From contig JADHYV010000013.1 of NCBI GenBank assembly GCA_027604705.1, positions 310,001-374,000 of the forward strand: a DNA stretch of 64,000 bases, written 5' to 3'. Of the stretch, positions 42,969 through 54,849 are shown one piece after another. The stretch is from Allomyces arbusculus. Taxonomy: Eukaryota; Blastocladiomycota; Blastocladiomycetes; Blastocladiales; Blastocladiaceae. The notes beneath the pieces were generated by a model that worked only from the letters and a program-made list of their open reading frames with translations, did no database searches and was not told the DNA's origin. Made by a program: the position numbers and the translations under genes. The stretch's first letter is position 1; every line of letters starts with the position of its first letter.

Positions 42969-43970
42969 TCGTGAAGAGTGAGAGAATTAGAAGGCCGAGC
43001 CAGGGGTGGCTCGGCAGGCGGAAGACTTTTTTTTGGATTGTTGTTGCAGTGGTTTGGTCGATTTGTAGAGAGGGGAGGGCACGGTGCCTCCTGCGACGTT
43101 TAAATTATTCGAGAGCCGAGTTTTGGTCCTTGCCTCTCGTTGAGCGCGTGGAAGTCCCAAAACGCAGGCGTCGGCCGTTGGAGCAAGACCTCAATGGTGT
43201 GTGATCGCGGAGACATCAATCAGTCTCGACGAGAGAGTCAGTGACGCACATGCCACCGTGGTTTGTTCGCGTTTGACGAGCGGCGCCTGGCAGAGCGTGT
43301 GGGTGGCCGCAGGCGGCGCGACGGGGTCGGTGGGATATCGAAGGGAAATTCAAAATGCCTCGCAGATGCGTCTCGCCGCAAATCCGTGAGGTTCGCGTGA
43401 GAGCACGTTTCCCATGAGATCACCAAAACGCGTTTGTCGAGGGCCGGCCGTCCCTGGTCGTCATCGTCGCCGAGGTGGCCGACACCAGCCAGTGCACATC
43501 GGTTTGACAAGTCGCAACTCGTCTGAAAAGCAAGGGGAATCTTTGGTCCGCTCGGTCCTCAAAAGCAAAGGGCGGCCCACCGCCGACAGACGAGTTCTCT
43601 CCCCGCCAGCACGACGACGACGACGACGACGGCTGCTGCCAGTACGTGAAGCGAGACCAAACGACGAGGACGACGACGGCGACGGCGCGGTTGCGCTTTT
43701 CCAGCAGTTTGAACCCGTGGCCGCACAGTGTGCGCGCAAGGGCTCGACCGGCCCCAAACGGGCCGTTTGGGGCCGCAACCACCTCTGCTGAAATCAGTCT
43801 ACTCAGGCGCTGCCGTCCGTGTTCCGGCCACGCTGGCGACGACGTTCGGACGAGCCTCGGTCAAGCGCCGATGATTCTCGACATTCTTGTGGTTCTTCTT
43901 GGGCTGACTCGCTGCCACCGTCCCTTCCGCCGAAAAAGTAGCGCTCTACCCCGCATCACTCGATCCCAAT
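42969..43970. other. 1.0-kb spacer between STE12-like gene and acyl-CoA oxidase
   Basis: Contains the STE12 3' UTR and the acyl-CoA oxidase promoter. Frames of up to 125 codons are present but overlap on both strands and have no domains. A run of acg triplets occurs at 43612-43632. No RNA gene was recognised. Confidence 0.5.
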
Positions 43971-46151
43971 ATGGCCTCGTCCTCTTCGACGCGCCCCGCG
44001 GCGTTTGCCGCGATCCAGCACGCGCTGGAGCACGACAACCACGAGACGCGCGCTCGGTTCCGCGAATTCTTGAAGGACCCGCTGTATACGCCGCGGTTCA
44101 ACGTGACGCTGCGGTACGAGCGCGAAATCGCGCTTGAGCGGCTCAAGCACATTGCCGATAATGGCTTCATCTCCGTCTTTGATTTCGAAAAGAACCCGCT
44201 TAATGTGTTTGCCGCGCACGAGTTGTCGGGCATGGTCGACGGGTCGTGCACGACCAAGATGACCGTGCAGTGGAACTTGTTTGGCGGCACCGTGCTCAAG
44301 TTGGGTTCGGATCGGCACCGCAAGTACTTGCCGGGGATCGACACGCTCGATAATGTCGGGTGCTTTGCCCTGACGGAGCTCGGGTACGTTGAGGTGATGC
44401 TTCTCCACTGTGTGTCGTGTAGTGGGCTGACTGTGGCGTGTCGAAAATTAGTTACGGAAACAATGCCGTCGAAATGGAGACGACCGCGACCTGGGACCCG
44501 GCCACTAAGGAATTTATCATCAACACGCCGACTGTCCTGGCGCAGAAGTACTGGTACGTTTGCGCTGCCCCAGACGTGTTGGTTTTGAAGGCTGTGCACG
44601 ATTCTAACCCGTCCGCTGTCACGCAGGATCACCAACGGTGCCTTGCACTCCAAGTTCACGGTCGTGTTCGCGCAGACCTACGTGAACGGCCGCCACGAGG
44701 GCATCAACGTGTTCCTCGTGCGCATGCGCAACGACGACCTCTCGATCTGCCCCGGCGTGACCATCAAGGACATGGGCCACCGCATGGGCTGCCAAGGTGT
44801 CGACAACGCCGCGCTCGCGTTCGACAACGTGCGCGTGCCCGCCGAGAACCTGCTCAACAAGTACGCCGACATGGACGTCGAGAACAATGTCTTCAAGTCG
44901 TCGATCAAGGACCGCCGCACGCGCTTCCTCAAGGTCGCCGACCAGCTGCTCTCGGGCCGTCTCTGCATTGCCGCCATGTGCCTCGGCGGGACCAAGACGG
45001 TGCTCTACACGGCGCTCAAGTACTCGTCGACGCGCAAGACCGTTGGGCCGACGGGCAAATCGGATATGGCCATTTTGAACTACCAGCTGCAGCAGAACGC
45101 GCTGCTTCCGCTGCTCGCCAACACGATTGGGCTCAACTTTGGCCTCAACTACTGCAAGCAGCTGTGGGCGACCACCTCGGTCAAGGAGCAGCCGTCGCGC
45201 GACGAGCACGCGCTGGTCGTGCTGCACGCGTGCGTTATCAAGCCGCTCGTTACGGTACGTTCAACGCTCGGAGTGCCTTCTAACTGTTCCTGAGTCGACG
45301 CCTGACCTTGGTTCTTGAACGTGGTTAGTGGAACTTTGAGAACACGGCCACGACCTGCCGCGAGCGCACGGGTGGTCAGGGTTACCTGTCGTGGTATGTG
45401 CAAGCTGACACTTGTCGTTTTGACACGAATCAATGGACTGACAAGCCGCTTCGAACGATCTAGCAACCTGTTCGGCCTCAACATCGGCTTCTCGCACGCC
45501 GGTATCTCGGCCGAGGGCGACAACGCCGTGCTTTGCCAAAAGGTGGCCAAGGAACTCGTTGCTGCTGTCGAGCGCGGCCTCGTCCAGTACCCCGCCAACG
45601 AGTTCACCTGGCATGGCGACCTCGAGACGACCTCCGGCCTGCTGGCCCTGATCCGGTCGCGCGAGGCGCACCTCGTCAAGGAACTCGGCGGGATCATGAA
45701 CGCCAAGGTATCGGCCGCTGTCGCCGCCAAGGGCCCCAAGGCCGCGCGCGAGGCCACGTTCAACACGTGGATGTTTGAGCAGTCGGACCTGATTCAGATG
45801 GTCGCGCGCGCGTTTGGCGAGCGCGTTTCGGCCGAACAGTTCGCGCGCGTCGTGCGCGAGACGCCCGCCGCCGCCAAGGAACTCGCGCTCGTGCAGGACT
45901 TGTTCTACCTGCACGTGATTCAGACCCAGGTCGCGTCGTACATTGTCCGCGGCATTTTGTCGCCCGCGCAGGCGCAGCGCGTTCAGGACCGGTACACGGC
46001 CGCGATCAAGGCGATGGCCCCGATTGCTCTGCCTCTTGTCGAGTCGCTCGGTGTGGATGGCGGCATGGTGCGTGCCCCGATTGCCGCTGACTGGGCGGCA
46101 TACAACGCCTACGACAACCGTGGCGAGCTGGTCAAGCGCTCGTCGCTGTAA
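43971..46151 (+). CDS. Peroxisomal-type acyl-CoA oxidase
   Basis: Acyl-CoA oxidase catalyses the first, H2O2-producing step of peroxisomal beta-oxidation. Five exons (43971-44383, 44452-44553, 44627-45254, 45329-45393, 45464-46151) encode 631 residues. Family landmarks are [108 protein letters not shown] and the active-site block [17 protein letters not shown]. Length is typical (human ACOX1 is 660). The C-terminus ends RSSL. It resembles a PTS1 signal by position but lacks the basic residue of SKL, so peroxisomal import by this tail is uncertain. Introns are 68-75 nt and every junction restores conserved sequence. Confidence 0.94.
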
Positions 46152-46522
46152 GTGGAGGGGCCGCGTGTTTGCGCTAGCACGTGGGTGAACAGGGGTGTTG
46201 GGCTTGAGACGGCCGCAGTGCGTTGGACGCTGCGGGACCGGCTCCTGGGGACGGGCGTTTGTTCCCGTCGTTGGGCATGTGAATAGCATCGCGTTTCTTT
46301 CCACGCCCACAGCGCTCGCCGAGCGCTGCTTCAACAGTGTTAATACCTGTCGCTTGGTCAGTTTAGCTTTGTCCAGAGGGGGCTGTGTGCTGTGTCTGGT
46401 AGGGCAGTTCTCAGCACAGAACACCAGACCAACGAGATCAAAATCAAGCAATCAAAATCATGCTTCCCATCACTTCTTGAGCGCCAAAATCCGCGCTCTC
46501 CATCCACACTCACTTTCCCGGC
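46152..46522. other. Intergenic, convergent gene ends
   Basis: This spacer of 371 bp separates the acyl-CoA oxidase stop from the paladin stop. It should hold both 3' UTRs; no other feature was seen. Confidence 0.5.
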
Positions 46523-49500
46523 CTACGAGAAATCCTGGTTACCGCGTTCCACAAGCCCCGTAATTTCGCGGCGGTCCCCAAGCCAGCTGCGGAACGTCAT
46601 CGGTAACCGTAACTCCAACTTGACGCTCGGCGCCGCCGGCCCCACCTCGTCCTTGCCGTCCTCGCCCGCACTCAGCTCCACGCTGCCCTCATCCGTGATC
46701 GCCGGCCGGATACACGCCGGCACCCCTTCGACCACCGCACACGTCTCGGCCATTTCCAGCAAGTACCCCGCAAACGCGACCAAGAAAAAGTACCGCACGA
46801 GGTAATTCAACCCGACCTCGCGCGTCTCATGCAACTTGGCCGCATTCCCACCGGCGCCGGTTGCCATCCCTTCGACACGCCGCTTGAAATCGAAAATGGC
46901 TTCGCGCAGATTCTGCATGTGCGCGCAGGTATCGATACACTGGTCGGCAATCGCCTTGGCGAGTTTCCCGTGCGCGAGAACCGCCACCAATTGCCGGATC
47001 AGCCGGTACTCGCCGCGGCGGTACCGGCGTTCCGTCGCCAGGAGGTCGTCGTGGTCATCGTCGAGCGTGGGCAAGTCCGCGGCCGACACGCCGCCGCGTA
47101 AGAGGACCGACGCCGACGACCACCGCGCGGGTGCGGGCGACGCCGACGCGGAACTGTCGTTTTCGTCGAGTTCGTCACTTGGAGTGCGGCCGGAAATGGC
47201 GCGCACGAGGGCGGCACGCGATGCCGGTTGCAGAAACACGGCGTGCACGATGGACGTGATGACCATGCCCGTGGTCGTCCGCCCACGGCCCATTTGGCAG
47301 TTGAAGATCAGGTGCGATCCTGCGTTGTCCATGGCGTCAGTGCCTTGCCCGTGTAAGGCCGCGTCAGCCTCGGCAGCACGCACGATGCGGTCGACGAGGA
47401 CGTCGAAGACTTCGGGGATCGGCGCCTGGTGGAACGAAACAAAAAGGGGTGAGCGTCGTGCATCCAATATTGGAATTGCAAAGCACAGCGTACCTGCTCG
47501 TCGGTGATCGGCACCCGCAAATAATCCACACCCGCGCCCACCACCTCGGCTGTCTCCCCATCCGCGTCCACGCCGGCCACCGCCGCAAACAGTTCCCGCG
47601 GCGTCATGACATCCTCTGGCGCGACCGACTCCCACACGGGCACGATCATCTCCGGCCGCCCCGGGGTCGGTACGACCTCATCATGCAGCAACAATCGGCC
47701 ACCATACTCTTCAATCTCGGCTAGGACATCGGCCTTCATCCTCGCCTCCATCCGTTCCACCCTCTCGCGCGCGATCCCCGTCGTCTCGAGGTTCTTCAGC
47801 GGGTCCTGGAACGTGCGCAGCACGTAGGGCTTGTCACGGACGTACAGGACCGGTTCTTCGCGCAAGCACGTCCACGCGATACGGCGGCCGGATCCGGCGC
47901 GCAGTCGATCAAGCACGGCCTTCACCCCGTCGGCCTGCGGCATCGCGACCCCGCAGACGCCCTGCAACTGCTGCGCGCCGGCGCCCGGTAGACCCAATCC
48001 TGCCTCGGTCGTAACCTGCAACAGCCCAACGACCGCATCCCGCACGGCCGCGAGCGGCACGTGCCTGAAATTCGGCGCGCCCTCCACCCGCTCGGGCAAC
48101 CCCAACTTCTGGCACCCCGGGAAGGCATCGTGCTTCAAGATCGTCAAGTTACCCAACACCGCTCCCTTACGCGCGCGGACCACCTGGAGGACCTCCGACG
48201 AAAGCGCGATCCCGTCACCCGGCTGCAGTGCGTCGACGGGGGTCACATGCGCGGCGACCGCCCGTGCATCCCCCTCCACCGCCGCCTCTTCGAGTTCACG
48301 CAACATGGCGCCGAGTTCCGGGTGCCGTTTTAGCCAACTCGTGAACGACTCGCGCGCGCCGAGTGTCGCGGTGCGTGCGGGCACGTCGTCGAGGTAGGCT
48401 TGGAAGACGAGCAGTTTGAAGTACCGAACCAAGTGCCGCAGGGCGTGCCGGTCGCCGCGGCCCGAGGCCGAATCGGCGAGCCGAGCGGCCGGGATCGCGT
48501 CGCGCAAGTGCATGTAAGCCGCGCACGCGTCGATCGCGTCATCGACGACGCGTTTCACGGCAAGACCGTCGCGGATGACGCGGAGCAAGGAGTGAATCGA
48601 CCGGTAGAGGACGTTGCGCGAGTTGGTCGGGGAAGTGGAAACGGGCGGGAGGAGCGGGTCTGGCGTGGTCCGTGAGGTGTGTCCGCGCAACCAGTTCCGG
48701 ATGAGCGCGACAACGACCATGGCGACCGTCGTGCGCCCGATTCCGACTTGGTCGTTGACGACGATCGCCGCGTCGGGTGCGTGCCGCGCGACAATGTCGA
48801 CGAGCGTGTCGAGGTCGGCGTCGTCGGGCGGCGCCTCAGCGGTGATTGGGACGCGGTAGAAGGTCATCGGGTAGTGCTCGCGGTTCAGCACGCTCACGAC
48901 GGTGCGCAACGTTTGAACGTGGTCGGGCGACGCTTCTTCCCAAAGGGGCGCAACAACGGCCTTGCCCGTAGCAGGCGCGTCTTGCTCGACGTGCACGAGG
49001 ACGCGGCCGTCGTACCTGGTTAGAGAAAAGACAGTGTAAGTGAGTAATCGGACTCAGAATCTCAATCACGGTGAGTATTAATACGTACGTGCTCAACTCG
49101 GCAATCACATCGTCGCGCAACCGCGACTCCATCATCTCCAACCGCTCCGCCGGGATCCCTCGATACACCTTCAAATTACGCAGCGTCGTATACTGGTCGC
49201 GCAACACGTACGGCATACCATTGATATAAATCAGCGGCTCTTCGCGTACATTGATGAGAACCAACTCGTGCGCGAGGCTGTCAGCCCCAGCGGCCAACTC
49301 ACCCTCCGCAGGTAAGTCCGCAAACAACGGCGAGTCGGGCTTCATGATCTCGCGATACACGTTCTTCATCCCCTGCAATGTCGGTTGCGCGACCCCGTAC
49401 ACGCGCATCTCCCCCGGCATCGCGCGGAACCGGTCGGCCCCCACCATTCCGACACTCCCAACGGCGGCTTGCGCGTGCACCCACAAGTCGCTCTTGAGCA

Positions 49501-51656
49501 GCGTGTTGGGCGTGAGCACCGTGCCGTTGCGGTTCCGCAATACGTACCGCTCGACTTCCGTCATGATCGTCGGCGGCGCAGCCCCGACGCCATGATGGTG
49601 CATGTGGCCCGGCGCGCCGCCCAGAACCGACAAGTCGTCGACGGGCCGGAACAGGGAGAGCGGCATTCGGTGCCCGCGTTTCCCGCGTCGGATCGATTCG
49701 GCCATACGCCCAATTTCCGGGCGAGCATCGAGCCACGCGGAAAACGACTTGGTGAACCCGTGCGCACCCTCGTCGGCCACGTAAGCCGCGAGCGCCAGCA
49801 GGAAAAAGTACCGCTCGAGACCGAGCAACGCGCGCTGCAGCGGTTCCGGAATCGCGGCGGTGTTACTGCTGGTACTGGTGGTCGTCGGCTGGCCCGCGAG
49901 GTCCGGGTAACTCGCGTACAAGTCCTGCTGGCTGGATCTTGGCGTGCCAAGCGCAGCATTCCCTGCAGTCGCGCTATCTGCGACCGAGTGCCGCACGCGC
50001 TGCAGCAAAATGTCTTCGCGCAGGTTGACCATGGCGTCGCACCGGTCAATCAAGTCGTCCACGAGCCGTTTCAACGCGAGTCCGTCGTCCAAGACACGCG
50101 CGAGGTCGAGCATGACCTGATAATTCCCGAGCGCGGCCGACTTCAAGTGGTCGATCAAGGACCCGCGGGCCAGCGCCCACTCGACGGGCGAGTGCGGCGC
50201 CATGGGCGTGGCCAAGCCGCGTTCGAGAATGTACATGACGCGCAGCATCGCCTTGTTCTGCACTTCGTGGTCGGTCAGGTCCCAGAGCTCGCGCGCGGTG
50301 AGGACCGGTTCCTGCTGTTGCGGTTGCGGTTGCGGTTGCTGGTGTTGCGTCGGCGAGGACGACGACGACGGTGAGGGGGAGATGCCCGACTTGGTGGAAC
50401 TCCCAATGGCAGCAGCATGGCTCGCGGGCGACCCGAGCAGCGCCGATGTGCCAAAACTCGCGCGCCGCGCGCCCGGCAACTTGCAGACAGCGGGTGCTGC
50501 TACAGCGCTCGGGAACGGCTCGTCGCTGCCCTCACGCAACAACTGCGCACGACGGATCAGGAGCGCCACGACGGTCCCGAGCGTCGTGCGCCCCCCACCC
50601 ATCCCACACGAGACCAGCACGGGGTCCGACGTCGGGTGCAATTTCAGCACCTGCACGTACTCGTCAAAGAACCGGTCGTCCGGCGGCTGGTCGGGGGAGA
50701 CGGGGATCCGCGCATAACTAATTCGGTACCCCAAGTCCTGGAACGCGTGCACCAAGTCGAGCGGCGTCTGGACCACATCGGCGGCGAGCCAGCAGGGTAC
50801 GACTTGGCCTGAGACGAGTTCGTCGTGCACGAGGACGAGTCCGTGGTACCGCGCGGCCTCGGCAATGACTTCGTCCTTCAGCCGCGCTTCAAGCTGTTCG
50901 AGTCGCGCGCGCGCAATGCCCGTGAGCGACCGCAGGTTCTGTTGCGGCGCGTCGGCGTCGCGCAGGACGTAAGGGCGGCCGTTGATGTAGAGGATCGGTT
51001 CCTCGCGCGTCGAGATGAAGAGGGTCGATGAGGACGTCGCGTCGTGCGAGAGGGCGGATGGTTGCATGTTGAGCAGGGTCAGGATCGTGGAGAGGCCCGT
51101 GGCCGAGGGCTGCGCGACGCCGAAGACGTTGAGGTCGAGCTGTTTATTGCCGAGTGTGGGGTCAGCGAGAGATCTTGACGGCACATATTGTCAACAAAAA
51201 GCGGAGTACCATGCGGAAATTCGGTGCGCCTTGCAAGTGCACGCCCGGCAAGTGCTCGGAAATACCAAGCGGGAAATGATCCGACTTGAGAATCGCCTGC
51301 CGGCCCAGCACCGACCCGGCACGCGCGGCCACGACCGACCGCGCCGTCTTGGCGACCATATCCTTGGTGGAGAGCGCGCTTGCAGAGGACGACGAGGAAG
51401 CGGCCCCGGCGCGGTGGGGCGGCAGGGACGGAGTCGCGGCAGTGGGCACGGAAGACAAGTCGGCACGGCTCAGGCGTGTTGCGACGGTCGCGAGCAGCTG
51501 GTCGTGCGACGCGGCACGCCCGCCCATGCCCAGACCGGGCGTGCGGCCCAGACGCGGCGAGGCGGCGGCGGTCAAGTGCGTTGGGATGGGCGTCGGGCTG
51601 TGCGCGGCCCAGCGTGCGGGTAGTGGGGTCGCGCGCGGCGAGTGCACTGGGTCCAT
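46523..51656 (-). CDS. PALD1: Paladin-like multi-repeat (pseudo)phosphatase
   Basis: Four exons (51656-51210, 51139-49089, 49015-47494, 47425-46523) encode about 1640 residues, nearly twice human paladin (856). Three tandem units each start with a REEPxxYxxxxPYVLR motif (TREEPILYINGRPYVLR, VREEPLIYINGMPYVLR, LREEPVLYVRDKPYVLR), followed by an ERLExxExRxKxDVxAE helix and a phosphatase loop. The CX5R loops are CGMGGGRTT near residue 328, NDQVGIGRTT near 920 (Cys missing) and CQMGRGRTT near 1383. GAPNFR occurs before units 1 and 3. Paladin-type proteins relate to cysteine phosphatases acting on inositol polyphosphates or phosphoinositides, and the animal protein affects endosomal signalling. The N-terminal 120 residues are low-complexity. 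Exon joins at T|YDGRVLVHVE and DEQ|APIPEVFD are well supported. Confidence 0.9.
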
Positions 51657-52240
51657 GATGGCGTTTTGGTGCTGGAGCGTGCTGGCTTGGGCGGTGCGAA
51701 TGCGGGGAGTGGCAGGAACGAATGCAGGGTGCTGAGCGCGGTGTCGACGTCGTGCGAGCCGTCGTCTTCCGACGCGCGGCGCTGGAGCAGGGGGACGGGT
51801 GCGGGCCTCGCGCGCCGTGCGCCGTCGTGCACGGCGCCGCGGTGCGACGCGATAAGAAGCAGCGATCGGCGTGTTTGGGAGAGAAGACTCCGACGCGTCA
51901 TGGCCTGCGCACGTGCCGCGTCGGCAGGCGGCCGAGTCCTCTCTGCAGCACGCCACCGCTCGCGTCCACCCCGTCGCGCTGCGGCCGTGACGACACGACG
52001 ACGACGACGACGACGACGACTTTGACGACAACGCTCCGACCCGCTCTTGGACCCGAATACCGCACGAAGAACACCGCACTGCCCGCCTTGCACCCGCCGC
52101 CGCGAGCGCGCGCACTGACGACGGCCAAGAACTGCGCAGCAAGCGCATTCACGCACCAGCTCGTCTGTCACCCACGCATCATCAACCACCACCAGCAAGC
52201 AAGCCCATCCCAACCGACAGCACCAAGAGCCGCCATCACC
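51657..52240. other. Divergent promoter region, PALD1 / orphan membrane gene
   Basis: A spacer of 584 bp between divergent genes. It is very GC-rich and carries an (acg)n run; frames are open on both strands by composition only. Likely a bidirectional promoter. Confidence 0.45.
51995..52020 (+). repeat. (acg)n microsatellite
   Basis: About eight to nine perfect acg triplets in the divergent promoter between paladin and the orphan membrane gene. Confidence 0.9.
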
Positions 52241-53913
52241 ATGCTGCTGGCGCTCGCGCTCGCCGCCACCTACCTCTACGATGGCGCGCGCGCTTCGCTC
52301 GTGACCGCCACACACTGGCTGGCCCCACCCAAGCGCCGCAGCAGACGCGCGCGCCAGTACGCGCTCTTTGCCGTGCGCCGTCTGCCCGCGCCTGGCTCCC
52401 AGCTCGTGCCCATACCAGGGCCACCGGGTCGCCTGCGAAGAATTGCGACGCGCGCGCTTGGGCCGTACCTCGTGCCGATCCTGGCGCTCGTCCCGTCGGC
52501 CCTTGTTGGGGGCGGTCCTGCGCGCCTTGGTGACGAGAATGGACCCCTCCCGTTCCCAGCACCGTCGTTGACGCGCCGCGTTATCGCGTGGGCGATTGAC
52601 TCGGCCATTGTCGCGGCTCTCGCATCGCAGGCGCGTCGGATACCGGTACCGGGCAGCCGCAACACCGTCGCCGGTATCCTGTGGCTCGGTTCGTCGACAC
52701 CGTCCTCCCATGTCGATGCGCGACCTGCATGCTGACCAATGTCCTTCCCAAACATGTAGGCCGCGACCTCTGGCTCTCCCCTTTCGGCCTGCCCTCGCCC
52801 GGCCGCCTTCTGACGCGGCAGGCCGTCCTCTCCCCGACGCTCGCGCGCCACATCAACCGCCACTTTGCGCCCGATGCGGCCGACTTGGGTCCGCTCGACC
52901 CAAACGCTGACGCGCAGACGGCCGCGTTCTGGCACCACCAGCAGGCGGCAGTTGCTGACAATCTCGACCACGATGCCGATGCCCTAGCGCTCGTTGCGCA
53001 CCAGAGCCTGCGTGTCGCGCTCGGCGCGCTCGGTCCGCTCGCGACCCTTGTCTGGGCCGCGTCGTCAATTGCTGCGTGGCTAGCCGCACCCAATGAGCAA
53101 TGGGATGGACGTACGCCGTGGGACCGCGCCTGCGGCGTGCAAGTCGTGGACTTGAGCGTCGTCGACGCATGGGCCACGTCGGGCGTTGTGCCCGGCCGGC
53201 CCATGGCCGTGGAAGTGGTCGACGAACCCGCTGCCGCGACCGCGACCAGCAGCCAACAACGCGCCCTGCCCGACCCCACCACCACCACCACCAATCTTCG
53301 AACGGGATACGACGCCGACGCGACTGTCATGTCCCCTGGCCTCCGCGCGGACCTCCTCGAGAGCCCGACCCCGCCGCTGCTCTTCGAGCACGACCACGAC
53401 GACCTGCCCTCCCCAGACGACCCGAACGCGCGCTTCGCGTTTGGGCCCGAAGCCCTGTTCTCGACTGCCTACGCTGCGACCGCTGGCCGACACCACCACC
53501 ACCACCACGACCTCGACGACGATTTCGACGACGAAGATGACGAGGAAGGCGACGCGCCGCTCCTCTCGTCCCCGCTTGCTGACGACGGAATTTCTCCCCC
53601 ACCCCCTGCGCCGATCCGGGACTCGTTCTTCGGCGGTGGCGGAACGCGTGCGTTTTTCCCGGAGGACAGTCCCATGTCGTCGCCACCTGCGGGGGAGGAC
53701 GTGCTCGGCGCGTCGTGGACGACCACGTCGCCGCCGCTCATGGCGGGTGCGGTGGTAACCCGCACGCCGCCGACGGGAACTGAGGGGGATTTTGAGGTCT
53801 TGTCCCGGAACACGTCGCCGTTCCGGTACGTGTTGCCGCCGTCGGCGGTGCCGATACAGGCGGGGGGTGCCGAGCAGTCGGCGCAGACGGTGGCGAGACC
53901 GCGGTCGCCGTGA
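52241..53913 (+). CDS. Orphan protein with N-terminal membrane anchor and acidic, Pro-rich tail
   Basis: I do not recognise a family. Two exons (52241-52673, 52760-53913) join in frame as NTVAGRDLWLSPFGLP, giving 528 residues. The start MLLALALAATYLYDG resembles a signal anchor. Other hydrophobic stretches are ALGPYLVPILALVPSALVGG and ALGALGPLATLVWAASSIAA. Between them is a folded-looking region with GRLLTRQAVLSPTLARHINR. The C-terminal 200 residues are low-complexity, with HHHHHHDLDDDFDDEDDEEG and Pro/Ser/Thr-rich sequence; they look disordered and cytosolic. The long frame, clean intron and GC3-rich codons support a real gene; the intron and strong composition make pure chance unlikely. Confidence 0.65.
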
Positions 53914-54849
53914 TGATGTGTGCGAGGCGATAGTGCGAGAAAGGGAGGGTGAATTTTGCTTTTGCTGTTGGGAACCGGATTTGTATGTATTCACCCTGTT
54001 TTCTTGCATGGAGCCTCAAGTGATGTCTTTGAGTTGGCGTCGTGCCTCTCCCTCCTCCAGGGCAGAAGAGGATCAAGATCAGGGCACGACCGGTGCCCGC
54101 CCTCGATGCGATCGGTTCACGCTGTTCACCTTCCCTCGACCACCCCGTTTCCACTTCTCAGCCAGTCTCACAGGCGCGTCTGATTGGTCGAGTTGGTCGC
54201 CTCTTCGAACTCGATGCGGAGGGCTCGACAAACAACAGGCAAGCACTACCTGTAGCTCGGAGCCATGACAGATGCGCAATTTATAATCTGGAGGCAATGA
54301 ATTATTTGAATCTTGGTCCTGCATTATCAAAGTGGCAAGTCTGACTGACATTCGTCGTAATTTATTGTTATTCTCTACTTTTGTCACTCGTTTTCACCTC
54401 TCCCATCTCTCAGCCTGAGCCAGCCATGGCTCAGAAGGATTTGATTGTTAGCTGTCCCTTTATTACCACCAGAGGTACGGAACGCGTGTGCCATCCACAC
54501 GACAGCATTGTGCTGACCTGCCCACTCATGATGGGATCCTCCACCATTTCGCACCGATGGACTTTGTTGATTTCACCTCCTTTGCAGTTTTCTTTATTCA
54601 TTTCTTCATTTATTCCAACAGGGCAACGTGGTGAGTTCCTGGCCCAGGACCCTCAGGGTTTCACTAGCTCCTTAATGCCTTCGGCTCTGATCATGACAGG
54701 AGCCCAATAGATGTGTTGTGTTTTTGGACATGTCATGTATTAGAGAGCAACACGATTTCTCCCCGGACGCGGTGCACGTCCCCTCCACGCACACGTTCCC
54801 ATCCACGCAACCTCCTCACCAACGACCTGGCGCAGCACCGGCCGGCCGC
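53914..54849. other. 936-bp spacer, lower GC, unexplained
   Basis: Lies between convergent stops. Base composition drops clearly from about 53930 to 54740, with A/T-rich patches near 54350 and 54590. A 109-codon plus-strand frame (54381-54710) has no recognisable motif. I cannot say whether it is a non-coding transcript, a decayed gene or simple 3' flank. Confidence 0.45.
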
